Shown here in pieces: positions 7,658 to 15,022 of a stretch of DNA of 34,028 nt. Both the position numbers and the translations under genes were made by a program. Numbering within the stretch: position 1 is the first letter of the stretch; every line of letters starts with the position of its first letter. Origin of the DNA: Deltaproteobacteria bacterium (GTDB taxonomy: Bacteria > Myxococcota_A > Polyangia > Polyangiales > Polyangiaceae); the NCBI GenBank assembly GCA_003235365.1, contig QJWJ01000160.1, positions 1 through 34,028 of the forward strand, given 5' to 3'. The notes under the pieces are model-generated. The model saw nothing but the letters and a program-made list of their open reading frames with translations. It was not told the DNA's origin and did not search any database.

Positions 7658-8434
7658 TCAGTGGGAGTGGTGGGGGCAGGACGGGGAACCGTCGCCAACG
7701 GCTTGGCCGTCTGAACTGATCACCGCTTGCGTTGAGTCCAGTGACACCGGGGCGTGAGCGCGCATCCACAAGTTGGTCGCGCCGATACCGACGAGCAACA
7801 CGGCGCTGAACGCCGGCAGCTTCGGCCCCAGTCTGGAGCGTAGCCACTGCGCGACGCTGCCCACACCGAGCAACACGGGTACGCTTCCCGCCCAGAATGC
7901 CGTCAGCACCAGCGCGCCGCGCACGGGACTAGCCGTGCCGGCCGCGCTCACGACGAAGGCGTACAACCATCCACAGGGGAGCAACCCCGTGCTGACTCCC
8001 AGGACCAGCGAGCGCAGGGCGGGGGGCCAAGCGACGACCCTGCCCAATGCGCGCGAAAACCAGGACCGACCCTCGCCGCTCGTGTCGGTCCAATGCGGCC
8101 ACCAGCGCCGAGGAAGCAACGTGGCCAGCGCCCACAAGACGAGGGTCGTGCCCGCCAGTAGCGCCGCAACGTCGGCCAGGCCCGTCAACGAGCCCGCGAG
8201 ATTCAACACCGAACCCAGAGCTCCGGCGCCGGCACCCAACGCCGTGTAACTCAACAACCTGCCTCCATGGTAGGCAGCATGGGGTACTGCTCGCGAGGGA
8301 TGAACGATTGGCAAACGACGGGGCACGCTGTTGCCGCTGCCCGTGCTGAACGCAACGATGCCGCCGCACATCCCCGCGCAATGAACGCTGCCCAGCAGAC
8401 TCGCGGCCAACACCGATGCCAACAGGGTGATCAT
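7658..8434 (-). CDS. sulfite exporter TauE/SafE-like (DsbD_2-type) membrane protein
   Basis: This 258-residue polytopic membrane protein begins ITLLASVLAASLLGSVHCAGMCGG; the H-C-A-G-M-C-G-G signature is typical of the TauE/SafE/UreH-like family commonly found inside fixGHIS/ccoGHIS clusters. About six hydrophobic segments follow, including SLVLGVSTGLLPCGWLYAFV with a second conserved Cys. The C-terminus ends CPHHSH, a plausible copper-binding tail. A role in copper handling for cbb3 assembly is inferred from context. ATG 8434 shares its A with the fixH stop (TGATG, 8432-8436); an alternative TTG lies one codon upstream. Confidence 0.85.
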   Translation of the reverse strand: MITLLASVLAASLLGSVHCAGMCGGIVAFSTGSGNSVPRRLPIVHPSRAVPHAAYHGGRLLSYTALGAGAGALGSVLNLAGSLTGLADVAALLAGTTLVLWALATLLPRRWWPHWTDTSGEGRSWFSRALGRVVAWPPALRSLVLGVSTGLLPCGWLYAFVVSAAGTASPVRGALVLTAFWAGSVPVLLGVGSVAQWLRSRLGPKLPAFSAVLLVGIGATNLWMRAHAPVSLDSTQAVISSDGQAVGDGSPSCPHHSH

Positions 8435-9012
8435 CAAATGGCGCTCCCGGCACTCGGGCTGGGGGGGTAAAGTTCAGTTTGATGCGTTTGGGTGAAGGTT
8501 CGGCCGTGGTGCGACGCCGTCAGGCGGCACTCCCACAGACCACCTCGGTGCAAGTCGAACGGCGCTTCGTAGCGACCGGGGGAGACTTCACGCAAGGACA
8601 GCTCTTGGATGTTGCCTGCGCGAGCGTTGTGGAACGCTTTGACGGTCAGCACCGCACCCGTGATGGGGATGCCGTCGGCATCTGCGAGTTGAAGGGCGAC
8701 TACTGCACTGCGACTGGCCAGCTTCGGCGGTTGGAACGCCCAGCTCAGCTGCCAGCCCAGCTCCGCGTTGGTCGCGTCTTGAGCGCGCTTGGCGTCCCAA
8801 TGGATGGCCTTGTCGTAGTAGTCTGGCTCGACGGCAAACCCGGGGTCGTTGGCAGAGATCGTAACCATCGTCACGACGAGGGTTACCGAGCCGGCCAAGA
8901 GCGCTACGGGCAACAATGCCCACGGTGCGAAGCGCGGTGTTCGTGAATCAGTCGTGGAACGTTTCTCTTGCTCTTTGTCAGTCATGACGCGCCTTGGGAT
9001 GTCGTTGCTCAC
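8434..9012 (-). CDS. fixH: FixH/CcoH family protein
   Basis: This 192-residue protein has one membrane helix (about 30-55, WALLPVALLAGSVTLVVTMV). The FixH signature DPGFAVEPDYYDKAIHWD follows, then an outward-facing beta-sandwich-like domain. FixH/CcoH stabilises and helps assemble cbb3 oxidase. The GTG start at 9012 overlaps the ccoG stop as GTGA. An internal ATG at 8985 preceded by AAGG is an alternative start that would remove nine residues. It is coupled downstream to the TauE/SafE-like gene. Confidence 0.9.
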   Translation of the reverse strand: MSNDIPRRVMTDKEQEKRSTTDSRTPRFAPWALLPVALLAGSVTLVVTMVTISANDPGFAVEPDYYDKAIHWDAKRAQDATNAELGWQLSWAFQPPKLASRSAVVALQLADADGIPITGAVLTVKAFHNARAGNIQELSLREVSPGRYEAPFDLHRGGLWECRLTASHHGRTFTQTHQTELYPPSPSAGSAI

Positions 9013-10370
9013 GGGCCGAGCAGCTTGTAGGGGACGTGTTTGGTGAAGCCTTCACCGTCGTCGACGGTGACCTCGACGTTCATCACACCGTTGTCGAAGA
9101 GATCGCGTTTCGACAGCACGAACGCACCGGCCGTGACTTGCTTGCCGGCCTCGACGTTCACCGGATTCTCCGGCGCGATGAGCTCGCTGTCGCCTGCGCC
9201 TTGCAGACTCAACTCGAATCGTCGGGCCTCACCAGAACGGTTGTGAATCTTGATGCGGACCTGGTTTTGGATGCGTTCGCCTTGTTCGACGAACGGCGCG
9301 CCGATCCCCCGCAAGACGGTCACCTGGGCGACCTCGGTCTTCGAGCTGCCCATCCAAAACAGCGCGGACAACAGCACCAAGAGCATCGCGGGATAGACGA
9401 GGATCCGCAGGCGAAACCAAGATACCCTCGTGCCGGTCTTGAAGAAACCCTCGCTAGCGTAACGGATCAGGCCGCGGGGTTTCTTTACCTTATCCATCAC
9501 GCTGTCGCAGGCGTCGATGCACTGAGTGCACGCGATGCATTCGAGCTGCAGGCCGTTGCGAATGTCGATGCCAGTGGGGCAAGCAACGACACACGCTTTG
9601 CAGTCGATGCAGTCTCCCCCCGTGGAGCGCCCCTTCCCGCGCGGCTCGCCCCGACGTTCGTCGTAGCCGACGATGAGTGAACGCTTGTCGAGCAACACCG
9701 ACTGCAGGCGCGCGTAGGGGCAGACGATCGTGCACATCTGTTCGCGAAAGTAGGCGAAGTCGAAGAACACCAAGGCCGACGTCACTGCGACGATGAGGAA
9801 CGGCGCTGGATGTTCGAAAGGCGATTGCGTCACCCACCTCGCCAGGCGCTCCGTGCCGACGAAGTACGCCAAGAACACGTTTGCGACGAACACGGAGAGT
9901 ATGACGAACACGAACAGCTTGATGACCCGGCGGGCATTGGCGCCTTCTCTGTCCAGCTTGAGTTGCTGTCCACGCGAACCCTCGAACCAGCGCTCGATCG
10001 GGCGGAACAGCAGCTCCATGTACACCGTTTGCGGACACGCCCAACCACACCAGACCCTCCCGAGCAGTGCCGTGATCAGAAAGATGGTCACGAAGATGCT
10101 GAGCATCAGCAGCATCAACAACACGCCATCGGTCGGGAGGAACGTAGTTCCGAACAGGTGAAATTGCCGCGCCGGGACGTCGAGGAGGATCACCGGCTTG
10201 CCGCCGACGCGCAAGAAAGGCAACGTCACGAACAACACGATCAGCGACCAACCCACCCAGACGCGCCGCTTGTAGTAGCGCCCCGGGTACAACTTGGGAC
10301 GCACCCAACGACGGGTTCCATCGTTGTTCAACGTGGGTAGGACGCGCTCCGAAGGGACTGGGTGGGTCAT
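9009..10370 (-). CDS. ccoG: CcoG/RdxA polyferredoxin, cbb3 oxidase accessory
   Basis: This 453-residue membrane protein has hydrophobic segments near residues 40-60, 85-110, 150-175, 190-210 and 330-345. A CGWACPQTVYMELLFRP motif is followed by a cytoplasmic ferredoxin-like part with two 4Fe-4S clusters (CIDCKACVVACP and CIACTQCIDAC), then a C-terminal immunoglobulin-like FixG domain. The family is thought to reduce copper during cbb3 assembly. It starts 20 bases after the ccoP stop and overlaps fixH by 4 bases. Length and motifs are normal for the family. Confidence 0.95.
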   Translation of the reverse strand: MTHPVPSERVLPTLNNDGTRRWVRPKLYPGRYYKRRVWVGWSLIVLFVTLPFLRVGGKPVILLDVPARQFHLFGTTFLPTDGVLLMLLMLSIFVTIFLITALLGRVWCGWACPQTVYMELLFRPIERWFEGSRGQQLKLDREGANARRVIKLFVFVILSVFVANVFLAYFVGTERLARWVTQSPFEHPAPFLIVAVTSALVFFDFAYFREQMCTIVCPYARLQSVLLDKRSLIVGYDERRGEPRGKGRSTGGDCIDCKACVVACPTGIDIRNGLQLECIACTQCIDACDSVMDKVKKPRGLIRYASEGFFKTGTRVSWFRLRILVYPAMLLVLLSALFWMGSSKTEVAQVTVLRGIGAPFVEQGERIQNQVRIKIHNRSGEARRFELSLQGAGDSELIAPENPVNVEAGKQVTAGAFVLSKRDLFDNGVMNVEVTVDDGEGFTKHVPYKLLGP

Positions 10371-10390
10371 GGTCAGTGGAAGGGTTGGGT

Positions 10391-11164
10391 TCAGTGAGCC
10401 GTCGCCGCGGGGGCGGCGTTTGCAGGCGCTGTGGGGGCAGTTGCCGTTGCGGCCGTTGTGGGGGACGGTGTCGTCGAGCTCGGAGCGGCGGTTGTGGCCG
10501 TCGCAGAAGCCGCCGTCGCGGGCGACCCGGACGGGGCGACGGCAACTTGGCCTGGGCGAGCGGTGATGGGGTTACCCTCTGGCGCCTTGCCCGGCACGTT
10601 CGTGCCAACGATGCTGCCGACGAACGCAGTGACCTTGCCCAGTTCAATCGGGCTCAGCTGGCGCTTCCACGGTGGCATGCCTTTCGTTTGCAGGCCTTCG
10701 CTCACGACTTCGTGGATGTTCATCAGCTGGGGTTGCCCATGGATCCAAACCTCGTCAGTGAGGTTCGGTCCAATCAAGCCCTCACCCTTCTGACCGTGGC
10801 ACGGACCACAACGCTGCCCGAACAGTTTCGCCGCGTCGGTCATCATCTTCTCGTCCGTCATCAGCCGCGCGAGTGATTCTTCGGTGACTTCGCTACCCAT
10901 GACGGCCATCGCTTCTTTTTCGCGCGCTGCCGTTTCTTCAGCGTCGTATGCCTGAGCGACGGATTCACCGTTGCCGGTCAGGTGATAGTGAACGAAGTAG
11001 CCCAGTGCGAAATAAAAGCTGCCCCAGAAGATCCACACCCACCACTTGGGCATGGGGTTGTCGTACTCGCGGATGCCGTCGTATTCGTGGTTGAGGAGCA
11101 GCTCTTGATTGATGGCGGCTTCGTCGGCCGCAGCGCTTGGTTTGTTCTGTGACGTGTCGTTCAT
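10391..11164 (-). CDS. ccoP: cbb3 oxidase subunit III (CcoP), single-haem form
   Basis: This 257-residue protein starts with the CcoP N-terminal region (HEYDGIREYDNPMPKWW, then a membrane helix about 41-60), which anchors it to CcoNO. One cytochrome c domain follows, with CGPCH (C119, C122, H123) and the Met ligand in KGMPPW (M163). Most CcoP proteins have two such domains. Here the sequence ends the first domain (VGTNVPGKAPEGN) and continues as about 50 residues of Ala/Thr/Pro/Ser low complexity with no second CXXCH. The stop is clean, so it is not an obvious frameshift. The ATG overlaps the ccoQ stop as ATGA (11161-11164). Electron entry into the oxidase probably differs from the diheme version (inference). 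Confidence 0.92.
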   Translation of the reverse strand: MNDTSQNKPSAAADEAAINQELLLNHEYDGIREYDNPMPKWWVWIFWGSFYFALGYFVHYHLTGNGESVAQAYDAEETAAREKEAMAVMGSEVTEESLARLMTDEKMMTDAAKLFGQRCGPCHGQKGEGLIGPNLTDEVWIHGQPQLMNIHEVVSEGLQTKGMPPWKRQLSPIELGKVTAFVGSIVGTNVPGKAPEGNPITARPGQVAVAPSGSPATAASATATTAAPSSTTPSPTTAATATAPTAPANAAPAATAH

Positions 11165-11367
11165 GACTGTCCCTCGGTGGCTGGCGCGGACGAGCGGGCG
11201 GGATACTCTTCTTCCAGCGGCAAGTTTGATGCCGCAGCGATCTCGTTCGGTTTGCTGAAGAAGAAGGTCCGGATTGCGACGAGTAGGAAAATCGTCAGGA
11301 AGATGATCAGACCGACTTCAGCATAGGACTGCAGGCCCATGCTGCTCATGATGTCACTGAGCCGCAT
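11161..11367 (-). CDS. ccoQ: cbb3 oxidase subunit IV (CcoQ-like)
   Basis: This 68-residue protein has one membrane helix (EVGLIIFLTIFLLVAIRTFFF) and a short acidic polar tail (NLPLEEEYPARS), the usual form of CcoQ/FixQ. ATG 11367 is chosen because AAGGAG lies 8 bases upstream; the gene then overlaps the end of ccoNO by 14 bases in another frame. It overlaps ccoP by 4 bases. The family stabilises the assembled oxidase. Confidence 0.85.
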   Translation of the reverse strand: MRLSDIMSSMGLQSYAEVGLIIFLTIFLLVAIRTFFFSKPNEIAAASNLPLEEEYPARSSAPATEGQS

Positions 11368-13594
11368 CGTGGTTCTCCTTGACTGCAACCGGAGTTGCTT
11401 CGGCTGCCGGGGGTTGCTTGTAGATGTCCGTGCCTAGCCGTTGCAGGTAGGCGATCAGGGCGGTGATTTGCTTGCCTTCGAGGTTGTCTGGACCGCCCTG
11501 CTTGATGATCTCTTCGGAGATGGTCTTGGCTTGTTCGCGAGCCATCTCTTCAGCCCGGGTGACGGCGTCTCCGTAGGGGACGCCGAGCATGGCCATGGCG
11601 TCGATCCGCGGTTGCACCACGCTGTAATCCAGGTCGTCCTCCAACAACCAGGCGTAGGGCGGCATGATCGATTGAGGGGTAGTCGAGGTGGGGTCCTGCA
11701 TGTGACGCACGTGCCACAAGTGCGGGTACTTTCCTCCGATGCGGTGCAGGTCCGGACCGATGCGGCGTGAACCCCATTGGAACGGGTGATCGTACACGAA
11801 CTCACCCGGTTTGCTGTACTCGCCATAGCGCTCCGTCTCTGCGCGGATGGGGCGAATCATCTGCGAGTGGCAGTTGTAGCAGCCCTCCGAGATGTAGATG
11901 TCACGTCCGACCAACTCGAGCGGCGTGTACGGCTGCACCGATGCGATGGTTGGAACGTTGGACTTGATCAGGAAGGTGGGGATGATTTCGAATGCCGAGG
12001 CGACAATCACGCTGACCGTCACGAACAGCGTGAACTTGAGCGGACGGCGTTCCCAGGAACGGTGCCATGCCGCTTTCGCGAAGAACTGCAGGCGATAGCC
12101 GACGCTGGCCATGGTCGGGTGGCGTGGGATCACGACCTTGGGCTCGGGCCCTTCGTAGGGGGTCAGGGCTGGTGCCTCGACGACCGGAACCTCGTACTCC
12201 TGGGGACGGTTCGCCCAGGTCTTGAGCACGTTGATCAAGCCGAGCAACACCCCTGTGACGTACATGGCGCCGCCCAGCGCACGGACCCAGTACATCGGCA
12301 CGAGTTGAATCACCGTCTCGACGAAGTCCGGGTATGCCAGGCGCCCCGTGTCGTCGAAGGCGCGCCACATCAAGCCCTGAGTCACGCCAGCGGCGTATAT
12401 CGCGACGATGTAGAACAGTATGCCCAGGGTCCCCAACCAGAAGTGTAGGGTGGCCAGGCGAGTCGACCACAGTTTGGTTTGGAACAGCCTCGGGGCCAGC
12501 CAGTACAGCATGCCGAAGGCCATGAAGCCATTCCAGCCCAGCGCACCGGCGTGCACGTGCGCGATGGTCCAGTCGGTGTAGTGGCTCAACGCGTTGACGC
12601 TCTTGATCGAGAGCATCGGGCCTTCGAAGGTCGACATGCCATAGAAGGTGATGCCTACGACGAAGAACTTCAGCACGGGGTCTTCAGCCACCTTGTGCCA
12701 GGCGCCGCGTAGGGTGAACAGGCCGTTGATCATGCCGCCCCAAGACGGCATCCACAACATCACCGAGAACACCATGCCCAAGGTCGAGGCCCACTCGGGC
12801 AAAGCGGTGTAGTGCAGGTGGTGCGGCCCGGCCCAGATGTAGATGAACACCAGCGACCAGAAGTGCAGAATCGACAACTTGTACGAGAAGACTGGGCGAT
12901 TGGCAGCCTTCGGTAGGAAGTAGTACATCAGGCCGAGGAAGGGCGTGGTCAAGAAGAACGCCACGGCGTTGTGCCCGTACCACCACTGCATGAACGCGTC
13001 CTGAACGCCCGCGTATATCGAGTAACTCTTGAACGCGCCGGCGGGGATCACCAGGTTGTTGAAGATGTGCAAGATGGCGACGGTGATGACGGTTGCGATG
13101 TAAAACCAGATGGCGACGTAGATGTGGCGTTCTCGGCGCTTGGCGATGGCGCCGAACAAGTTGATGGCGAAGGCCACCCACACCACGGCGATGGCCAAGT
13201 CGATCGGCCACTCGAGCTCCGCGTATTCCTTGGATTGGGTGATGCCCAACGGTAGCGTAATCGCCGCCGCGACGATGATGGCTTGCCAACCCCAGAAGTG
13301 GAAGTTGCTCAACGCGTCGCTGAGCATACGGGCTTTGAGCAGACGCTGGGACGAGTAGTAAATCGCCGCGAAGATCGCGTTGCCGGCGAATGCGAAGATG
13401 GCGGCGTTGGTATGAAGCGGGCGCAGCCGACCGAACGTGAGATACGGTAGGTCGAAGCTCAGTGCGGGGAGCACGAGCTGGAGCGCCAGGATGAGTCCGG
13501 CAAGCGTCGCGACCAGCGCCCACACGGCGGTGGCCAGCGCGAACTTCCGAACCACTGAGTCGTCATAGGAGAACTTTTCGAGTCGGTCAGACAT
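11354..13594 (-). CDS. ccoNO: cbb3 oxidase fused subunits I and II (CcoN-CcoO)
   Basis: This 746-residue protein joins the catalytic CcoN subunit (about 1-465) to the monohaem cytochrome CcoO (about 500-740). CcoN residues are all present: low-spin haem ligands H61 and H348, CuB ligands H208, H258 and H259, the cross-linking Tyr at Y252 (FIYIWAGPHH) and the haem b3 ligand H346. The CcoO half has a membrane helix (about 521-543), CYNCH (C572, C575, H576) and the Met ligand in IMPPYAWL (M644). It reduces oxygen to water and pumps protons in the inner membrane. Fused CcoNO proteins are known in several lineages, but separate genes are the textbook form. ATG 13594 is the only start compatible with the sigma-54 promoter at 13612-13626, and leaves almost no leader and no clear Shine-Dalgarno sequence. 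Confidence 0.96.
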   Translation of the reverse strand: MSDRLEKFSYDDSVVRKFALATAVWALVATLAGLILALQLVLPALSFDLPYLTFGRLRPLHTNAAIFAFAGNAIFAAIYYSSQRLLKARMLSDALSNFHFWGWQAIIVAAAITLPLGITQSKEYAELEWPIDLAIAVVWVAFAINLFGAIAKRRERHIYVAIWFYIATVITVAILHIFNNLVIPAGAFKSYSIYAGVQDAFMQWWYGHNAVAFFLTTPFLGLMYYFLPKAANRPVFSYKLSILHFWSLVFIYIWAGPHHLHYTALPEWASTLGMVFSVMLWMPSWGGMINGLFTLRGAWHKVAEDPVLKFFVVGITFYGMSTFEGPMLSIKSVNALSHYTDWTIAHVHAGALGWNGFMAFGMLYWLAPRLFQTKLWSTRLATLHFWLGTLGILFYIVAIYAAGVTQGLMWRAFDDTGRLAYPDFVETVIQLVPMYWVRALGGAMYVTGVLLGLINVLKTWANRPQEYEVPVVEAPALTPYEGPEPKVVIPRHPTMASVGYRLQFFAKAAWHRSWERRPLKFTLFVTVSVIVASAFEIIPTFLIKSNVPTIASVQPYTPLELVGRDIYISEGCYNCHSQMIRPIRAETERYGEYSKPGEFVYDHPFQWGSRRIGPDLHRIGGKYPHLWHVRHMQDPTSTTPQSIMPPYAWLLEDDLDYSVVQPRIDAMAMLGVPYGDAVTRAEEMAREQAKTISEEIIKQGGPDNLEGKQITALIAYLQRLGTDIYKQPPAAEATPVAVKENHDAAQ

Positions 13595-13611
13595 GCTGGG
13601 GTCCGCGCTAG

Positions 13612-13626
13612 GCAAGACGCGTGCCG
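13612..13626 (-). promoter_or_regulatory. sigma-54 (-24/-12) promoter of the cbb3 operon
   Basis: Read on the minus strand this is CGGCACGCGTCTTGC: GGCACG, four bases, then a perfect TTGC, with GG and GC 12 bases apart as sigma-54 requires. The predicted start near 13600 is only about six bases before ATG 13594, so the transcript would be nearly leaderless; no good Shine-Dalgarno sequence is present, which agrees. Confidence 0.6.
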
Positions 13627-13743
13627 GCCTTCGACAATCCCGACTAGGCGAAGCGAAGGATCGCCTCGAGCTGAGTCGCAACCCGCCGCGTATTCGGTAA
13701 ACACTGGACCGGCGCGGAGTTCATGCGCATCGATCCGCTGCTG

Positions 13744-13837
13744 GGCGCGAAGTTTGCGTAGACCGTGGGACCTATCAGTCTCACTGAACTGCAGGGACGC
13801 GAAATGGTTGCGGAGCAACCGCGCCCGAGGCGCAAAT
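13744..13837 (-). promoter_or_regulatory. probable enhancer sites upstream of the cbb3 operon
   Basis: At 13744-13760 the plus strand reads GGCGCGAAGTTTGCGTA, matching 12 of 17 positions of GGCGCAAATATTGCGCG (3466-3482) upstream of the NtrC-type regulator gene. At 13829-13837 a half-site GGCGCAAAT is identical to the left arm of that dyad. The sites lie about 150 and 230 bases upstream of the predicted sigma-54 start, in enhancer range. They are candidate binding sites for the regulator encoded at the other end of the cluster. Confidence 0.45.
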
Positions 13838-14107
13838 TGTTGGTCGTGCTCGTGGTGACGCACCCAGAATGTGTGCGACGGCTGCCCGCCGTCCGCGCAA
13901 GATCCGGATCGAGCCCAACCAAACGAGAGGGCCGAGGAGCGCGGTCGACCACTGAGACCAACCGTCGCGGCTCGGGGACGCTCGAGGTGGCCCCATCGAG
14001 GGGACCCGGCCACATCGGCTGAAGAACCTCCACAGTTGCGTTGGGCGCCGCAAACGCCAAAACAGAAGCGGAAAGAGCTCGGTGGTCGTGTATCGTGGCT
14101 CGCGATC

Positions 14108-14992
14108 ATGGTGCCGAAACTAACGAGAACCCTTTGGAGCTGGGCCTGGGCGCTGCTGACTCTGTCCTGCGTCAGTGCGACTTTCATCGTGCAGCAGTAC
14201 GAAGGGGATCCGCTGCCCGGCAATCGCATCGCCATCCTGCGCCTGATTGGTGGGGACGAGGCATACCTTGCGAGTTTGGACGGCGAAGGGTTGGACTTTC
14301 GGGTAGAGGCGCACACCGACCGCATCCACGTCGAGATGCTGCCCGGTGAGCACGAGGTGGGGATTTCTCGCCAACCTCACGGACGCGTCGTGTATCGGCG
14401 GTTTTCCGCCAAGCCCGGTGTCATCTATCAGCCAAAGGTGCTGCACAACCGGTTGGGTCGCGGCGAACGTGGGCTCGAACTGTGGTCTGCGGGCGTGTTC
14501 GAGGTCGACCCGGAAACCGGGGAGCTGGTGCGCGACGTGTCCGCGTCGCCGTTTCCCCCTCCGGCAGCATTGCCACCGATCGAGCCACTGCCGCCCAGCG
14601 ACGTCGTCTCCGAGCCCTCGGCGGCGCCGTCCATGAGCTCGAGTGTTCCTCCCGTGGAGTCTGTTCCTTCGGCCCCGGCAGCGACGGCTGTTCCGTCCGC
14701 GGTGCCGACTCAGCCTGCCGCGCCAGCGCCGGCGCCGGCTCGCCCATCGCCCCGGCCTGTGGCGCCCGACGAAGATGTCTCTGCACCTGCGCCAGAAGCG
14801 TCGGCGCCACCCGAGGCGGCAGCGGTGGGCGGTCCTACCCCCAAACCATCGCCTCCGGAACGACCTGCGCCGACCTCACCGCCGGTTCCGACGATACCGC
14901 CTCCGCCCGATCCCCCGGTTCCAACGACACCGCCCCCGCCGGTTCCGACGACGCCACCGCATCCGCGTCCCCCGACACCGAAGGGTCGCTGA
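14108..14992 (+). CDS. putative lipoprotein with long proline-rich tail
   Basis: This 294-residue protein begins with a hydrophobic signal (WSWAWALLTLSC, candidate lipidated C21; the lipobox TLSC is imperfect). A folded region of about 120 residues follows, with beta-rich sequence and PGEHEVGISRQ near residue 80, resembling small PEGA-like or carbohydrate-binding-like folds. The C-terminal half is Pro/Ala/Ser-rich and ends in repeated VPTTPPPP units. ATG 14108 is chosen because it starts the signal; the upstream open extension looks non-coding. The function is unknown. It converges with the GYF-domain gene, leaving only 30 bases between stops. Confidence 0.65.
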   Translation: MVPKLTRTLWSWAWALLTLSCVSATFIVQQYEGDPLPGNRIAILRLIGGDEAYLASLDGEGLDFRVEAHTDRIHVEMLPGEHEVGISRQPHGRVVYRRFSAKPGVIYQPKVLHNRLGRGERGLELWSAGVFEVDPETGELVRDVSASPFPPPAALPPIEPLPPSDVVSEPSAAPSMSSSVPPVESVPSAPAATAVPSAVPTQPAAPAPAPARPSPRPVAPDEDVSAPAPEASAPPEAAAVGGPTPKPSPPERPAPTSPPVPTIPPPPDPPVPTTPPPPVPTTPPHPRPPTPKGR

Positions 14993-15022
14993 GCGCGCGC
15001 ACGGCCTGCGGTATCGGCAGCC

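Larger units (their letters stand above)
13595..14107. other. divergent intergenic region, cbb3 operon versus lipoprotein gene
   Basis: These 513 bases hold no gene I can support; the open frames here lack recognisable protein features. The part next to ccoNO carries the sigma-54 promoter and the upstream dyads annotated separately. No FNR/Anr-type TTGAT-N4-ATCAA box is visible. Near the other end is an inverted TTGCG-N8-CGCAA (about 14033-14051), whose arms point the opposite way to the enhancer dyads. Confidence 0.6.

Noticed and set aside
13595..13800. FNR/Anr-type box upstream of ccoNO
   Set aside because: No TTGAT-N4-ATCAA-like sequence is present.
13459..14325. Long minus-strand open frame spanning the start of ccoNO and the divergent intergenic region
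   Set aside because: Its translation is Arg/Ser-rich with no domain features, it overlaps ccoNO in another frame, and it crosses the sigma-54 promoter; it is open because of GC-rich composition.
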